Source: Pontibacter korlensis (lineage in GTDB: Bacteria > Bacteroidota > Bacteroidia > Cytophagales > Hymenobacteraceae). From it: 64,000 nt of DNA. Positions 44,508-52,395 of this stretch are shown here, one piece after another (the stretch's first letter is position 1; each line of letters opens with the position of its first letter). The position numbers and the translations under genes were made by a program. The notes beneath the pieces are model-generated. The model worked only from the letters and a program-made list of their open reading frames with translations, made no database searches and was not told the DNA's origin. The stretch spans positions 558,001 to 622,000 of the forward strand of contig NZ_CP009621.1 of assembly GCF_000973725.1 (NCBI RefSeq), read 5' to 3'.

Positions 44508-45563
44508 TTAGGCCACTGCCATACGCTGCCGGTAAGCAGCCGGAGGCATGCCGGTCCACCTCTTAAAGGAGCGTGAAAATACGCTTGGTTCTGCAAAGCC
44601 TAGCAGGTAAGCAATATCTGTTATTGTTTGCTGGTTATCTTGCAGGTGCTTTATGGCTATTTCTTTCCGAACCTCATCCAGCAGTGCCTGGTAAGTAACG
44701 CCTTCTTCTTTTAATCTGCTTTGCAGACTGCGCACGCTCATAGCCAAGCTCCTCGACACCAGGTTTATACTTGGCTCCTCTCCTTTTAGCAGTTGGGCAA
44801 TCTCGCGCTGTACCCGCTCCCGTACCGTCTTTGGTTCCCGCAGCCGTTGCAGATACTCTTCAGCATACTTCTCAAACAACTGGTTTAGCTCTGGGTTAGC
44901 TGTTACTATGGGCAACTCCAGGTAAGAAGCATCAAACACTAAGCCACTGCTTTTAGCATCAAAAATCAGCTCAGCTCCTGAAAACACCCGCTCATGCTCC
45001 TTTATACTGGCGGGGCGTGGATAAGCGAATAGCACCTGATTAAACAAAACTGGCTGCCCCACGAGTGCCGAAAAGGCATTTTTATAAATAACCAGCTCCG
45101 AATCCAGTGCATTTCGCGGGTTCTCCAGCACCGGACTTACCACTTGCAGCTTTATAAAAGCCTGCTGCCCCTGTACCTCCAGGCTCGTCTGGATAGCTCC
45201 GCATACAATATCCTGATACTTGCACAGCTTCAGCAGCGACTCGTGCAGCGTAGCAGCATTCATCATCACGTATGCGATTGTACCCATGGAAGTGGGATTA
45301 ATGATTTCGGCCACATGCAACGCCAGATCAGGATCACTTGTGGCGGCTATAGCGGCATCCCAAAGGTCCTGCACCATTGCTACCGAGATACGGGCATTTA
45401 CATCCTGCACCACCTGCATATCGAGCCCCACCTGCTGGCAAATAGCCCCCACATCCTGCCCTTGTTGGCGCAGCACATGCAAAAGCAGCCCCACCGACGG
45501 TGCACTAAGAGAATGAGCTTCCTGTGTCATCAGATACAAGTATGGTTTCTGTATTTTTGACAT
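44508..45563 (-). CDS. AraC-family transcriptional regulator
   Basis: This protein of about 351 residues has an N-terminal ligand-sensing domain of the arabinose-binding/OruR type (about 15-210) and a C-terminal AraC double helix-turn-helix (about 250-345: LAMSVRSLQSRLKEEG and DIAYLLGFAEPSVFSRSFKR). The frame opens at GTG 45569 inside the neighbouring mobile-element end; ATG 45563 lies in that end too, and MTQEAHS at 45530 lies wholly outside, so the original start may be 45530. The insertion likely removed the native promoter. The DUF1684 gene lies next downstream. Confidence 0.88.
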   Translation of the reverse strand: MSKIQKPYLYLMTQEAHSLSAPSVGLLLHVLRQQGQDVGAICQQVGLDMQVVQDVNARISVAMVQDLWDAAIAATSDPDLALHVAEIINPTSMGTIAYVMMNAATLHESLLKLCKYQDIVCGAIQTSLEVQGQQAFIKLQVVSPVLENPRNALDSELVIYKNAFSALVGQPVLFNQVLFAYPRPASIKEHERVFSGAELIFDAKSSGLVFDASYLELPIVTANPELNQLFEKYAEEYLQRLREPKTVRERVQREIAQLLKGEEPSINLVSRSLAMSVRSLQSRLKEEGVTYQALLDEVRKEIAIKHLQDNQQTITDIAYLLGFAEPSVFSRSFKRWTGMPPAAYRQRMAVA

Positions 45564-45791
45564 TCCCACCGCTAAAGCAGGTTGGATTCCTGGGCTACCT
45601 GGCTACTGCGACCCTATATCTCCCAAGCTGAAACGGTCTGCCCGACCGCCTTCTTTCTTATATTTCTAGCTGCTGACGCATCCCGGTGCAGGGCATGTTT
45701 GCTGCAGCAAAGGTAACAGCCGGCAAGTGCAGGCGGTAGAACATAGGGTAAGACCGAACCCAGCAAAAGTGAAGGGATGCTGCACCACATC
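45557..45791 (-). mobile_element. Internally deleted copy of the tnpB element (copy 2)
   Basis: This 235-base element keeps both ends of the element at 15111-16393 and lacks nearly all of tnpB. The right part (45557-45680) ends TnpB with DASAARNIRKKAVGQTVSAWEI; the left part (45680-45791) matches 16287-16393 almost base for base. The join lies at a GGG shared by both sides, as expected of a microhomology deletion. The end hairpin is degraded. It touches the start of the AraC gene. Confidence 0.8.
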
Positions 45792-46120
45792 CAGAGCGTC
45801 TTTGCCCACATCGGCGCCCAGGTTCTGACAGAGTAAATTCTTCATAGCTGAAAGGGGCTTAAGTGGACAAAAAACATTCATCTTCCGGGCCTACACTCAC
45901 TCATGCCTGCGGATGGGGCAGCCGCTAGGTACTGTCCAGGCTTTTAAGAAGAAGAGAAAGGGAAGGGCTTGCTTGGGGGCGACATCATCAAAGTGTCTAG
46001 TGCAAGGGCTTTCTCCTTCCCTTTCTGTTAGCTTACGTTTAAGAGCCTGATAAAATTGCACATACGCTTATACTGCCAAAGATATGAGTGCCAGGGCTTT
46101 CTTTGGCATTTAATCGTAAA
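45789..46120 (-). mobile_element. IS110-like element remnant: left end and first codons of transposase
   Basis: The minus strand from about 46120 to 45789 looks like the 5' end of an IS110-family element. An ORF starts at ATG 45845 and reads MKNLLCQNLGADVGKDALDV, with the first catalytic Asp of the DEDD transposases in GADVGKD, and is then cut by the tnpB-element copy. Upstream, 250 bases of noncoding DNA carry strong nested hairpins as in bridge RNAs. The outer 28 bases recur at 16450-16477. Only about 19 codons of the gene survive. Confidence 0.55.
45905..46108 (-). ncRNA. Candidate IS110 bridge-RNA-like structured RNA
   Basis: Three nested or separate folds are visible. (1) 46074-46082 pairs with 46100-46108 (9 bp). 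(2) 45955-45966 pairs perfectly with 46015-46026 (12 bp), enclosing a second stem CTTGC/GCAAG (45968-45972/46002-46006) and a third GACA/TGTC (45981-45984/45994-45997), with internal loops between them. (3) GCCTGCGG at 45905-45912 pairs with CCGC (45922-45925) and, after a 12-base bulge, AGGC (45938-45941). A bridge RNA likewise has a 5' hairpin and two stem-loops with internal loops for target and donor. This is prediction by eye. Confidence 0.4.
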
Positions 46121-46188
46121 TGTAAGAAAGAGCTTAAACAGATGCAGCTATAGTTTGGTAAAGTATAATTTTATATTTTAGAAATCAG

Positions 46189-46575
46189 ATGGATAACACA
46201 GCAGATTTTGAGCTTTTAGTTGGCAAGGAAGTAACGCAGGCTTTTGCGCTGCATGACCTGGAGTATGGTTGGCTACAAAGGGTAATATTCCAGGTAGACG
46301 GCATGCAACTGCTTGTTTCGGTAAACCCAGACACCGACGAAATAGCCGCTTTTATACTTCCTGAGATAGATTTTTTAGCACTAGAGCAACAGTTCAGCTT
46401 TACACAGATCTCAAACCAGCGCAAAAGGATCAGCCGGATTTGGCGCATGACCAACCAGCTTGGCTACGAAGACGGACTGCAACTGGAGTTCGATGATATG
46501 GAGGGAACAAATGTGCAGCTGCTCGCGGAGGCCTCGCAGTTAAAGTTTACGATTTTTCGAAGATATACATGGTAG
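46189..46575 (+). CDS. Small soluble protein, unknown
   Basis: This 128-residue acidic protein has alternating beta and helix segments, with HDLEYGWLQRVIFQVDGMQLLV and IDFLALEQQFSFTQ, and no signal peptide or membrane helix. It looks like a compact cytoplasmic domain. It stands between mobile-element debris and the GH5 gene. I am not sure of any family. Confidence 0.65.
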   Translation: MDNTADFELLVGKEVTQAFALHDLEYGWLQRVIFQVDGMQLLVSVNPDTDEIAAFILPEIDFLALEQQFSFTQISNQRKRISRIWRMTNQLGYEDGLQLEFDDMEGTNVQLLAEASQLKFTIFRRYTW

Positions 46576-46623
46576 TCAGTCTAAAAGCTAACGCTACTCA
46601 TTAGAACAAACAACACTCCCCTT

Positions 46624-47640
46624 ATGATAAAATCTTCTGTAAAGACGGCACTTCTGTGCCTTCTGCTCCTGGTTAGCGGCGTATCGCTAGCTCAAAAAGC
46701 TTCTAAACTAAGCCTGGTAAGCGTAAAAGGAAACCAATTTGTAACGGAAGACGGAAAAGTGATCGTGTTCCGGGGACTAGACACAAGCGACCCTGATAAA
46801 CTGCACCGCGAGGGGCGCTGGAACAAAGCATATTTTGAGGCCATGAAAAGTTGGGGAGCTAACCTTGTAAGGTTTCCGGTGCACCCGGATGCCTGGCGCA
46901 GACAAGGCAAGGACAACTACATGAAGCTGCTGGACCAGGGCGTGCAGTGGGCCAATGAGTTGGGAATGTATGTTAACATAGACTGGCACAGTATCGGCAA
47001 CCTATGTTCGGAAATGTACCAGAGCGAGGGCTACGAAACTACACGAAAAGAGACTTTCGAGTTCTGGCGCACCATGTCCAGCCACTACAAAGACAACACT
47101 ACTGTAGCCTTCTTTGAGCTTTTTAACGAGCCTACGGTGATGGGTGGCCAGATAGGCACTTGCAGCTGGGAAGACTGGAAGAAGCTGAATGAAGAGATGA
47201 TCACAATTGTAAGGGCTAACGGCTCAAAAGCAATACCGCTGGTAGCTGGCTTTAACTGGGCCTACGACCTTACTCCTATAGCCACTGCCCCCATAAATGC
47301 TGAAGGCATAGCGTACGTAAGCCACCCTTACCCTATGAAGCGGGAAAAGCCGTGGGAGCCAAAATGGACCGCAGATTGGGGCTTTGCAGCTAAGAAGTAC
47401 CCCATCATGCTATCAGAGATCGGTTTCTGTGGCCCTGACGAAAAGGGAGCCCACGTACCGGTAATCAGCGACGAGTCTTATGGTGAGGCTATAACCAAGT
47501 ATGCAGATGACAATGGTATTTCCTACTCTGTTTGGGTATTTGACCCGCAGTGGTCGCCTATGCTGATAAGTGACTGGAATTTTACGCCTACCCGCCAAGG
47601 CCGGTTCTTTAAAAAGGCTCTGCAGAAGTATAAGCACTAA
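46624..47640 (+). CDS. Secreted glycoside hydrolase family 5 enzyme
   Basis: This 338-residue protein has a signal peptide (to about LAQ, residue 24) and a GH5-type (beta/alpha)8 barrel. Conserved points are FRGLDTSDP, LVRFPVHPDAW, the acid/base Glu169 in FELFNEPT, His234 in YVSHPYP and the nucleophile Glu265 in PIMLSEIGF. GH5 members cut beta-glucans, mannans or related polymers; the substrate here is not known. It is exported, probably to the periplasm. It ends at a strong terminator. Confidence 0.92.
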   Translation: MIKSSVKTALLCLLLLVSGVSLAQKASKLSLVSVKGNQFVTEDGKVIVFRGLDTSDPDKLHREGRWNKAYFEAMKSWGANLVRFPVHPDAWRRQGKDNYMKLLDQGVQWANELGMYVNIDWHSIGNLCSEMYQSEGYETTRKETFEFWRTMSSHYKDNTTVAFFELFNEPTVMGGQIGTCSWEDWKKLNEEMITIVRANGSKAIPLVAGFNWAYDLTPIATAPINAEGIAYVSHPYPMKREKPWEPKWTADWGFAAKKYPIMLSEIGFCGPDEKGAHVPVISDESYGEAITKYADDNGISYSVWVFDPQWSPMLISDWNFTPTRQGRFFKKALQKYKH

Positions 47641-47649
47641 GTGAAGTAA

Positions 47650-47687
47650 AAAGGCCCCTCCACAAAAATATGGCGGGGCCTTTCTTT
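47650..47687. terminator. Terminator between GH5 and the ABC exporter operon
   Basis: AAAGGCCCC (47650-47658) pairs with 47675-47683 (9 bp), followed by CTTTT. Confidence 0.8.
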
Positions 47688-47794
47688 TAAAACATTCTGC
47701 CTGCCTAAATAGGAGGCTTCTTTACCAGTACTTATGTCGATTGCTGTAAGCTTGCAACAGCACAAGTTCCTAACATCATAACTTGGAAAAGCAA

Positions 47795-48505
47795 TTATAC
47801 TGTAAAATAAGTCTCTAGCTCGCGTAGCGTGTTCTCGTTTGTTTGCATGTCCTGCACCAGTTGGCCTTTCTCCAGGATCATGATGCGCTCGCACACTTCA
47901 ATCACATGGCTCAGGTCGTGGCTGGAAATGAGCATAGTCATGCGTTTCTGCTCTCGCAGGTGACGCAGCAGGTTCTTCAAACGGATTTGCGAGCTAGGGT
48001 CCAGGTTGGCGAAAGGCTCGTCCAGAATCAGCAGCTCAGGGTTAGAGAGTGCGGCAGCGGCAACCCCGATCTTCTTCTGGTTACCCTTGGAGAAGTCGCG
48101 GATGTACTTGCGCTGTTTCAGGATCTCATCATTGAACAAGTCCATGAAAGGCAGCAAGCGCTCTGTTAAGTCACCGTCAGACAAACCGTGCAGATCACCT
48201 ATAAACTTAAAGTACTCCTCAGCGGTCAGGTAATCGATCAGGAAACCTTCATCCAGATGTGATCCTGTATATTCTTTCCACTCCTCGGTTTGCGCCACAT
48301 TAACGCCTTTAGAGTATACTTCACCTTTGCTCGGGCGTATCAGGTCCAGGATCATTCGGAAGAGCGTCGTTTTGCCCGCACCGTTGTTGCCTACCAGTCC
48401 TACCGCCTCACCTGCCGCAATTGTCAGCTCCGGTATATTTACCACAACTTTGCCGCTGTACGCTTTCTCAATGTTTTTTACCTCTATCATATGTTTCTTG
48501 CTCAA
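47795..48505 (-). CDS. ABC transporter ATP-binding protein, partner of DUF5687 permease
   Basis: This 236-residue ATPase has Walker A GNNGAGKTT, signature FSKGNQKKIG, Walker B LLILDEPFAN and the switch His in SSHDLSHV. It follows the permease gene by 22 bases on the same strand. In Bacteroidota this pair is common and its substrate is unknown. Length is normal for a single-domain export ATPase. It lacks the C-terminal extension seen in the NatA-like ATPase at 4354. Confidence 0.9.
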   Translation of the reverse strand: MSKKHMIEVKNIEKAYSGKVVVNIPELTIAAGEAVGLVGNNGAGKTTLFRMILDLIRPSKGEVYSKGVNVAQTEEWKEYTGSHLDEGFLIDYLTAEEYFKFIGDLHGLSDGDLTERLLPFMDLFNDEILKQRKYIRDFSKGNQKKIGVAAAALSNPELLILDEPFANLDPSSQIRLKNLLRHLREQKRMTMLISSHDLSHVIEVCERIMILEKGQLVQDMQTNENTLRELETYFTV

Positions 48506-48527
48506 TGATGATGCTTATTTTATACTT

Positions 48528-50003
48528 CTAATCATGCCGGAATCCGCTAGCTAACTTATACTTGTGCTGTACAAACCGATTCGCAGTCCACTGCAGTAGC
48601 TGCCTTTGAAAAGAGAAGCCTATCAAGCCAATGAGGCCTATGGCTGCAACACCCATGTACGGTACATCCAGTAACCCAAAGGGTAGGTAAATCAGAATAG
48701 GCAAAATCATGACTGGCAGCATCATAATGTATACAGATGCACCTACGCCCTGCCAGTTAAAGGCCGAGCTTTTACTTAAGTCGAGGCGGCTGGTGTTGTA
48801 AACTGAGAAAAAGAAAAGTATAAACACGTTCACCCCAATATTGAACAGGAAAGCGGCTGTGTTGATGAGGATAATTTTATACCCGAAGAACCCGTAAGGA
48901 AGTGTAACCAGGTATGCCAGTGTAGCAACCGGCACAAAAATCCAGAACTTAGCAGCGTAAAACTGGTAAGGTGAAATACGCCGTGTAAGTATGGCATCGA
49001 AGTGGCCGCTCTGCCAGCTCGGTATAAACTGACCGTAGCTGAACATGGACATGCCCGTCATCATGATGCCCACAAAGATAAGTCCGACAAAGCCTTCCAT
49101 GTACCTCTCGCCCCTGTAAAACAAGAAGCCATAAAGCAGGAAAATAACGGACATAGTAACAAGCGATTTTGAGCGCTTGTGTCGCCAGATAAGCTTCAGC
49201 TCCAGTTCTACCAGCTTCCCAAGCTCCCCAAAGCGACTCAGGAAGACAATTCCTTTACCCTCTACTTGTATGTTTTGCCGCACTGTCAGCTCCTCTGGGT
49301 ACGTGTGTGCCTTCAGGTAATAGTAGTTTAGCAGGTAAGCTGCTGCTAGCAGCAGCATTGGCACTACTACCAGCCAGGGCTGTTGCAGTATGGTACCAAA
49401 CACAGCTTTTGATACAGCAACCAGCGAAAAGACACCAAAGTAATCCAGCCCCACCAGACCAGCCACAATTATTCCGAACAGTAAAGTAAGTACAGGCTTG
49501 GTGCTAAGCTGCCGCTTAAAATAAATCAGCAGAAAGTTGTTGAAGCATGTGAGTCCCATCAGAGATATCAACCAGGCAGTAGCCGCCCCTGGGTTATAAA
49601 AAGGTATCACCGCCGTCACCATAAAAGGCACAAAAACCAGCAGACAGATAAAGTTAAACATACTCGGCACTGACTTTAGCAGCACAAAGTGTATTAGCTT
49701 AGCCTTTCTGACAGGCAAATGCAGGTATGGCTGTACTGACAATACGGGTAACTCCTGCATCAGGAAGCGTAAGAACAGGTCGATGAGGAAGTAGAACAAC
49801 AACGCTCCATTAAAAACAGCAACAGGCGATTGCCCTGGAAACAACTCAGCCAGTACTTTATGCAAGGTAAATCCTAAAATCAGGAAAATGCCGCCGAAAT
49901 AGAGAATCAGCAAGCCCATGATAATGTTAAGCGCCAGGCTCTTTTGAAAGACCGAGGAGCGGTACCTTGATTTCCACTGGTGGTTGAGTAGGGTCAGAAG
50001 CAT
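48528..50003 (-). CDS. ABC exporter permease, DUF5687 family
   Basis: This 491-residue protein has about 12 hydrophobic segments, with LLNHQWKSRYRSSVFQKSLA at the very N-terminus, as in DUF5687 proteins. The central part (about residues 225-275) is hydrophilic and holds RFGELGKLVELELKLIWRHKRSK, a likely ATPase contact loop. It is the first gene of the two-gene operon. The transported substrate is unknown. Confidence 0.88.
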   Translation of the reverse strand: MLLTLLNHQWKSRYRSSVFQKSLALNIIMGLLILYFGGIFLILGFTLHKVLAELFPGQSPVAVFNGALLFYFLIDLFLRFLMQELPVLSVQPYLHLPVRKAKLIHFVLLKSVPSMFNFICLLVFVPFMVTAVIPFYNPGAATAWLISLMGLTCFNNFLLIYFKRQLSTKPVLTLLFGIIVAGLVGLDYFGVFSLVAVSKAVFGTILQQPWLVVVPMLLLAAAYLLNYYYLKAHTYPEELTVRQNIQVEGKGIVFLSRFGELGKLVELELKLIWRHKRSKSLVTMSVIFLLYGFLFYRGERYMEGFVGLIFVGIMMTGMSMFSYGQFIPSWQSGHFDAILTRRISPYQFYAAKFWIFVPVATLAYLVTLPYGFFGYKIILINTAAFLFNIGVNVFILFFFSVYNTSRLDLSKSSAFNWQGVGASVYIMMLPVMILPILIYLPFGLLDVPYMGVAAIGLIGLIGFSFQRQLLQWTANRFVQHKYKLASGFRHD

Positions 50004-50637
50004 AAGGATGGGGTCAGAATATATCGTTTTCTAAATATGCTTAGAAATATCCAATAGTTCAACTATTTCCCTGATGCTTTAGACAAACCTAATAGAATTT
50101 TATACTTGCTATAATATGCTCTCGATGAACATTATTTAAGGTTAGACTCACCCCTGCTCCGCTTGACTTTCCACTCCTTCCCCTACCTCCAAAAGCAGGG
50201 GAAGGAGTTTTACTGTAGCTGCTTCTTCTACAGTATAAGCCCTGTGCTTAGAGCTATTCAGGCGAACCCAGCCCTACCCCTCCGAGGAGGGGAATTTTCG
50301 TGAACGATAAACATCCCCCTGCCTTCAAAGGGGGAGTAATTTCAAGCTCCGTCAGCAGTGGCTACTTGACCTGATCCCAGTCCTTGGATTGTGAGCGCCT
50401 TGTGAAATCCGGTGCCGCGTGAGCAGCAGCGCCCTGGCGCAGGAGGGAACGCAGCGCGATGCCCTTATCGACGGCCCCTACCCCCAGGACGAGGCCCCGC
50501 GGCCTTGAGCGCAGAAAGTGTACAATGGAATGAGCTGGTTGTGAAGCTTGAGGATGAGCAGAGACTATATAGGATAGCTTTTATCGAATGGCGGCAAGCA
50601 GCGGCTAAAGTATAAGCACGAGCTGCAAGCTCACGCC
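50004..50637. repeat. Gene-free stretch with small hairpin repeats and a GC-rich patch
   Basis: About 630 bases without a convincing gene. Three GC hairpins lie in it: ACTCCTTCCCCT (50173-50184) with 50197-50208; CCCCTCC/GGAGGGG near 50277-50292; CCCCCT/AGGGGG near 50310-50334. From about 50370 to 50520 the DNA is much GC-richer, and the minus strand has an open frame that ends ...TRRSQSKDWDQVK and a stop near 50365, perhaps the tail of a lost gene. A 67-codon plus-strand ORF at 50412 looks like chance. Confidence 0.5.
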
Positions 50638-50656
50638 CAATGTCATTCAGTTAAGG
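50638..50656 (+). repeat. Left terminal inverted repeat of the IS4-like element
   Basis: CAATGTCATTCAGTTAAGG; it matches the reverse complement of 51932-51950 at 18 of 19 bases. Confidence 0.85.
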
Positions 50657-50688
50657 AATTTAATCTTATGTGCATTGCTTTTTCTTTC

Positions 50689-51928
50689 ATGAGAAAGAGC
50701 AGATTATTTGTCGCGTAAGGGGGTTTTAATGGTAAATGCGGTGGAGCCAAGTATAAAAGCAGGTCGCAAGACTTCACCAGGAAGCGTGTACTACCTTTTA
50801 AGCTATTGGCGGTTTTGATGGCTCTACAAAAGCCGGGCTCTGGAGATAGGAGAGTTCTTCAAGGAGCCTGCCCAACCGAAGGTGAGCTTAAGCCTGGGTG
50901 CTTGCACGCAGGCCAGGCAGAAGCCTTCACCGACCTTACTCCACACCTTCAACCTGGCGTTTTACACAGATAATGATGAAAGGGCAGGGCTGTTAAAGTG
51001 TATGCGCATCCTGGCCGCAGACGGCTCCACGCTGGACCTGCCCTTTAGCTCGGGGTTGGCAGCAGCCTACGGCACCCACAGCAACCACCTGTTACATCAC
51101 GGTGATGCATGATCTGCCTAACGGTATGGTCATAGACGGGGTGCTGCAACCTTTTGCCCAGGGAGAGCCTTCTGCCGCCTTAAAGCACCTGAGCTGGGCG
51201 GGTGATTTGTTGGTCTATGACCGCAACTATGCTTCATTTGAGGTGGTCTGTGAGCACCAACAGTGTAACATGCATGTGCTCATGCGCCTGAGGTCGTCTT
51301 TCAGCCAGCAGGTAAAGACCTTTGCCCAATCAGCCGAAGATGATGCAGTGGTAGCCATCAGGCCGGGGGAGAATATGCCCGTCAAAGATAAAGCCTATGG
51401 CAGGAACACCGCCGTACAGGTTCGGCTGGTGAAGTCTGGGCTGGATAACGGGCAGGTGGCCCTGCTGCTTACCACACCTCCGGGTAAAGAGGAGTTTCCT
51501 GTAGAATGCTTAAAGCAGGTCTATGCGCTGCGCCGGGGAGTAGAGACCGCTTACGATGTGTGCTCAGGGGGGAGTGCTTCTCTGGCTTTAGCCAGGCAGC
51601 CACTGCGCAGGCCTTCTACATAAGTTTGTTTTTGATGAACATGCAGGCCTTGCTGGCAGATGAGCTGCAACAAGAGCCGAAAGACCGCTACAGCCACAGC
51701 AAGCTGGCCTACAGGATCAACCCGGCAACTGCCGTAGGGCATCTGAAGAAAAATGTAGTAGCCTTACGCACTTCGGATTCGCCGCAGCAAATACTGCCAG
51801 AACTCAAGGAAAGTTTTCTACAGCATGTAGAGCCAGTAAGGCCAGGCAGAAAATACCCACGCCAGAAAGATAAGTACCGCCACCGAAAGACCCCGGTCTT
51901 GATGAAAAACAGAAAGAACGTACTATAA
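50689..51928 (+). pseudogene. IS4-like transposase, broken by three frameshifts
   Basis: The DDE transposase is spread over changing frames. FTRKRVLPFKLLAVLMALQ (frame ending near 50835) continues after a shift as RALEIGEFFKEPAQPKVSLS and RILAADGSTLDLP (first Asp); after a shift near 51085-51105 it goes on as VMHDLPNGMVIDGVLQPF and VYDRNYASFEV (second Asp) and YALRRGVETAYDV; a TG repeat at 51559-51562 then shifts it into LRGECFSGFSQAATAQAFY, to the end near 51928. A TAA at 50716 also breaks the N-terminus. It cannot make transposase. Confidence 0.82.
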
Positions 51929-51931
51929 AAC

Positions 51932-51950
51932 CCTTAACTTAATGACATTG
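51932..51950 (-). repeat. Right terminal inverted repeat of the IS4-like element
   Basis: The plus strand reads CCTTAACTTAATGACATTG, the partner of 50638-50656 with one mismatch. Confidence 0.85.
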
Positions 51951-52079
51951 AGCGCGCACTAGCGAAGGTTGGTTACGGAAGCTTGGCTCTGTGGGCCAGC
52001 CGAGTTACAAACTCAACATCATAAAAGAACACAAACCTGAAAACTAACGCTAGCAACAGGTCATTATCAGCAATCAAGA

Positions 52080-52301
52080 TTACTTCACCGGGTCATACCC
52101 ACTCCCGCCCCAAGGGTGGCAACGGCCGATCCGTTTCAACGCCATCCAGCCCCCTTTGAAAGGCCCATACTTATTCACGGCATCTACGGCGTATTGTGAG
52201 CAGGTGGGGGTATAGCGGCAGGCGGCAGGCGTTAGTGGTGAAATCATGTGTTGATACACCCACACCAGTGCCAGTACCAGCTTTTTAAGTATCCAGATCA
52301 T
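52080..52301 (-). CDS. yidD: Membrane protein insertion efficiency factor YidD
   Basis: This 73-residue protein matches Yid[24 protein letters not shown], with three conserved Cys, and the end [20 protein letters not shown]. It binds the inner face of the membrane and helps YidC insert proteins. Length is normal. It is usually near rnpA or yidC; neither is here, as is often the case in Bacteroidota. Confidence 0.96.
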   Translation of the reverse strand: MIWILKKLVLALVWVYQHMISPLTPAACRYTPTCSQYAVDAVNKYGPFKGGWMALKRIGRCHPWGGSGYDPVK

Positions 52302-52357
52302 GGTCTAGTTTTTGCGGCAGTAGCCACGTTTTAACGGCAAAAGGCGGCAACTTTTGC

Positions 52358-52365
52358 TAAATTTG
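52358..52365 (+). promoter_or_regulatory. Candidate -7 promoter element of the S46 peptidase gene
   Basis: TAAATTTG matches TAnnTTTG and lies 31 bases before the start codon. No -33 TTTG at proper distance is seen. Confidence 0.45.
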
Positions 52366-52395
52366 CCTCAGTTTAACTAATCTAAACAAATTTCC

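Larger units (their letters stand above)
50638..51950 (+). mobile_element. IS4-family-like insertion sequence, decayed
   Basis: The 1313-base element is bordered by 19-bp inverted repeats (18 of 19 match) and contains one transposase gene with several frameshifts. I see no target-site duplication in the flanks. It lies in a gene-free stretch between the DUF5687 permease gene and yidD. Confidence 0.82.

Noticed and set aside
45666..45881. A 71-codon ORF running from the IS110-like start into the tnpB-element copy
   Set aside because: Only the first 19 codons after 45845 look like a transposase; the rest is noncoding element DNA read through by chance.
50412..50615. 67-codon plus-strand ORF with GTG start
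   Set aside because: Arg/Pro/Ala-rich first half in a GC-rich patch and no ribosome site; no recognisable domain.
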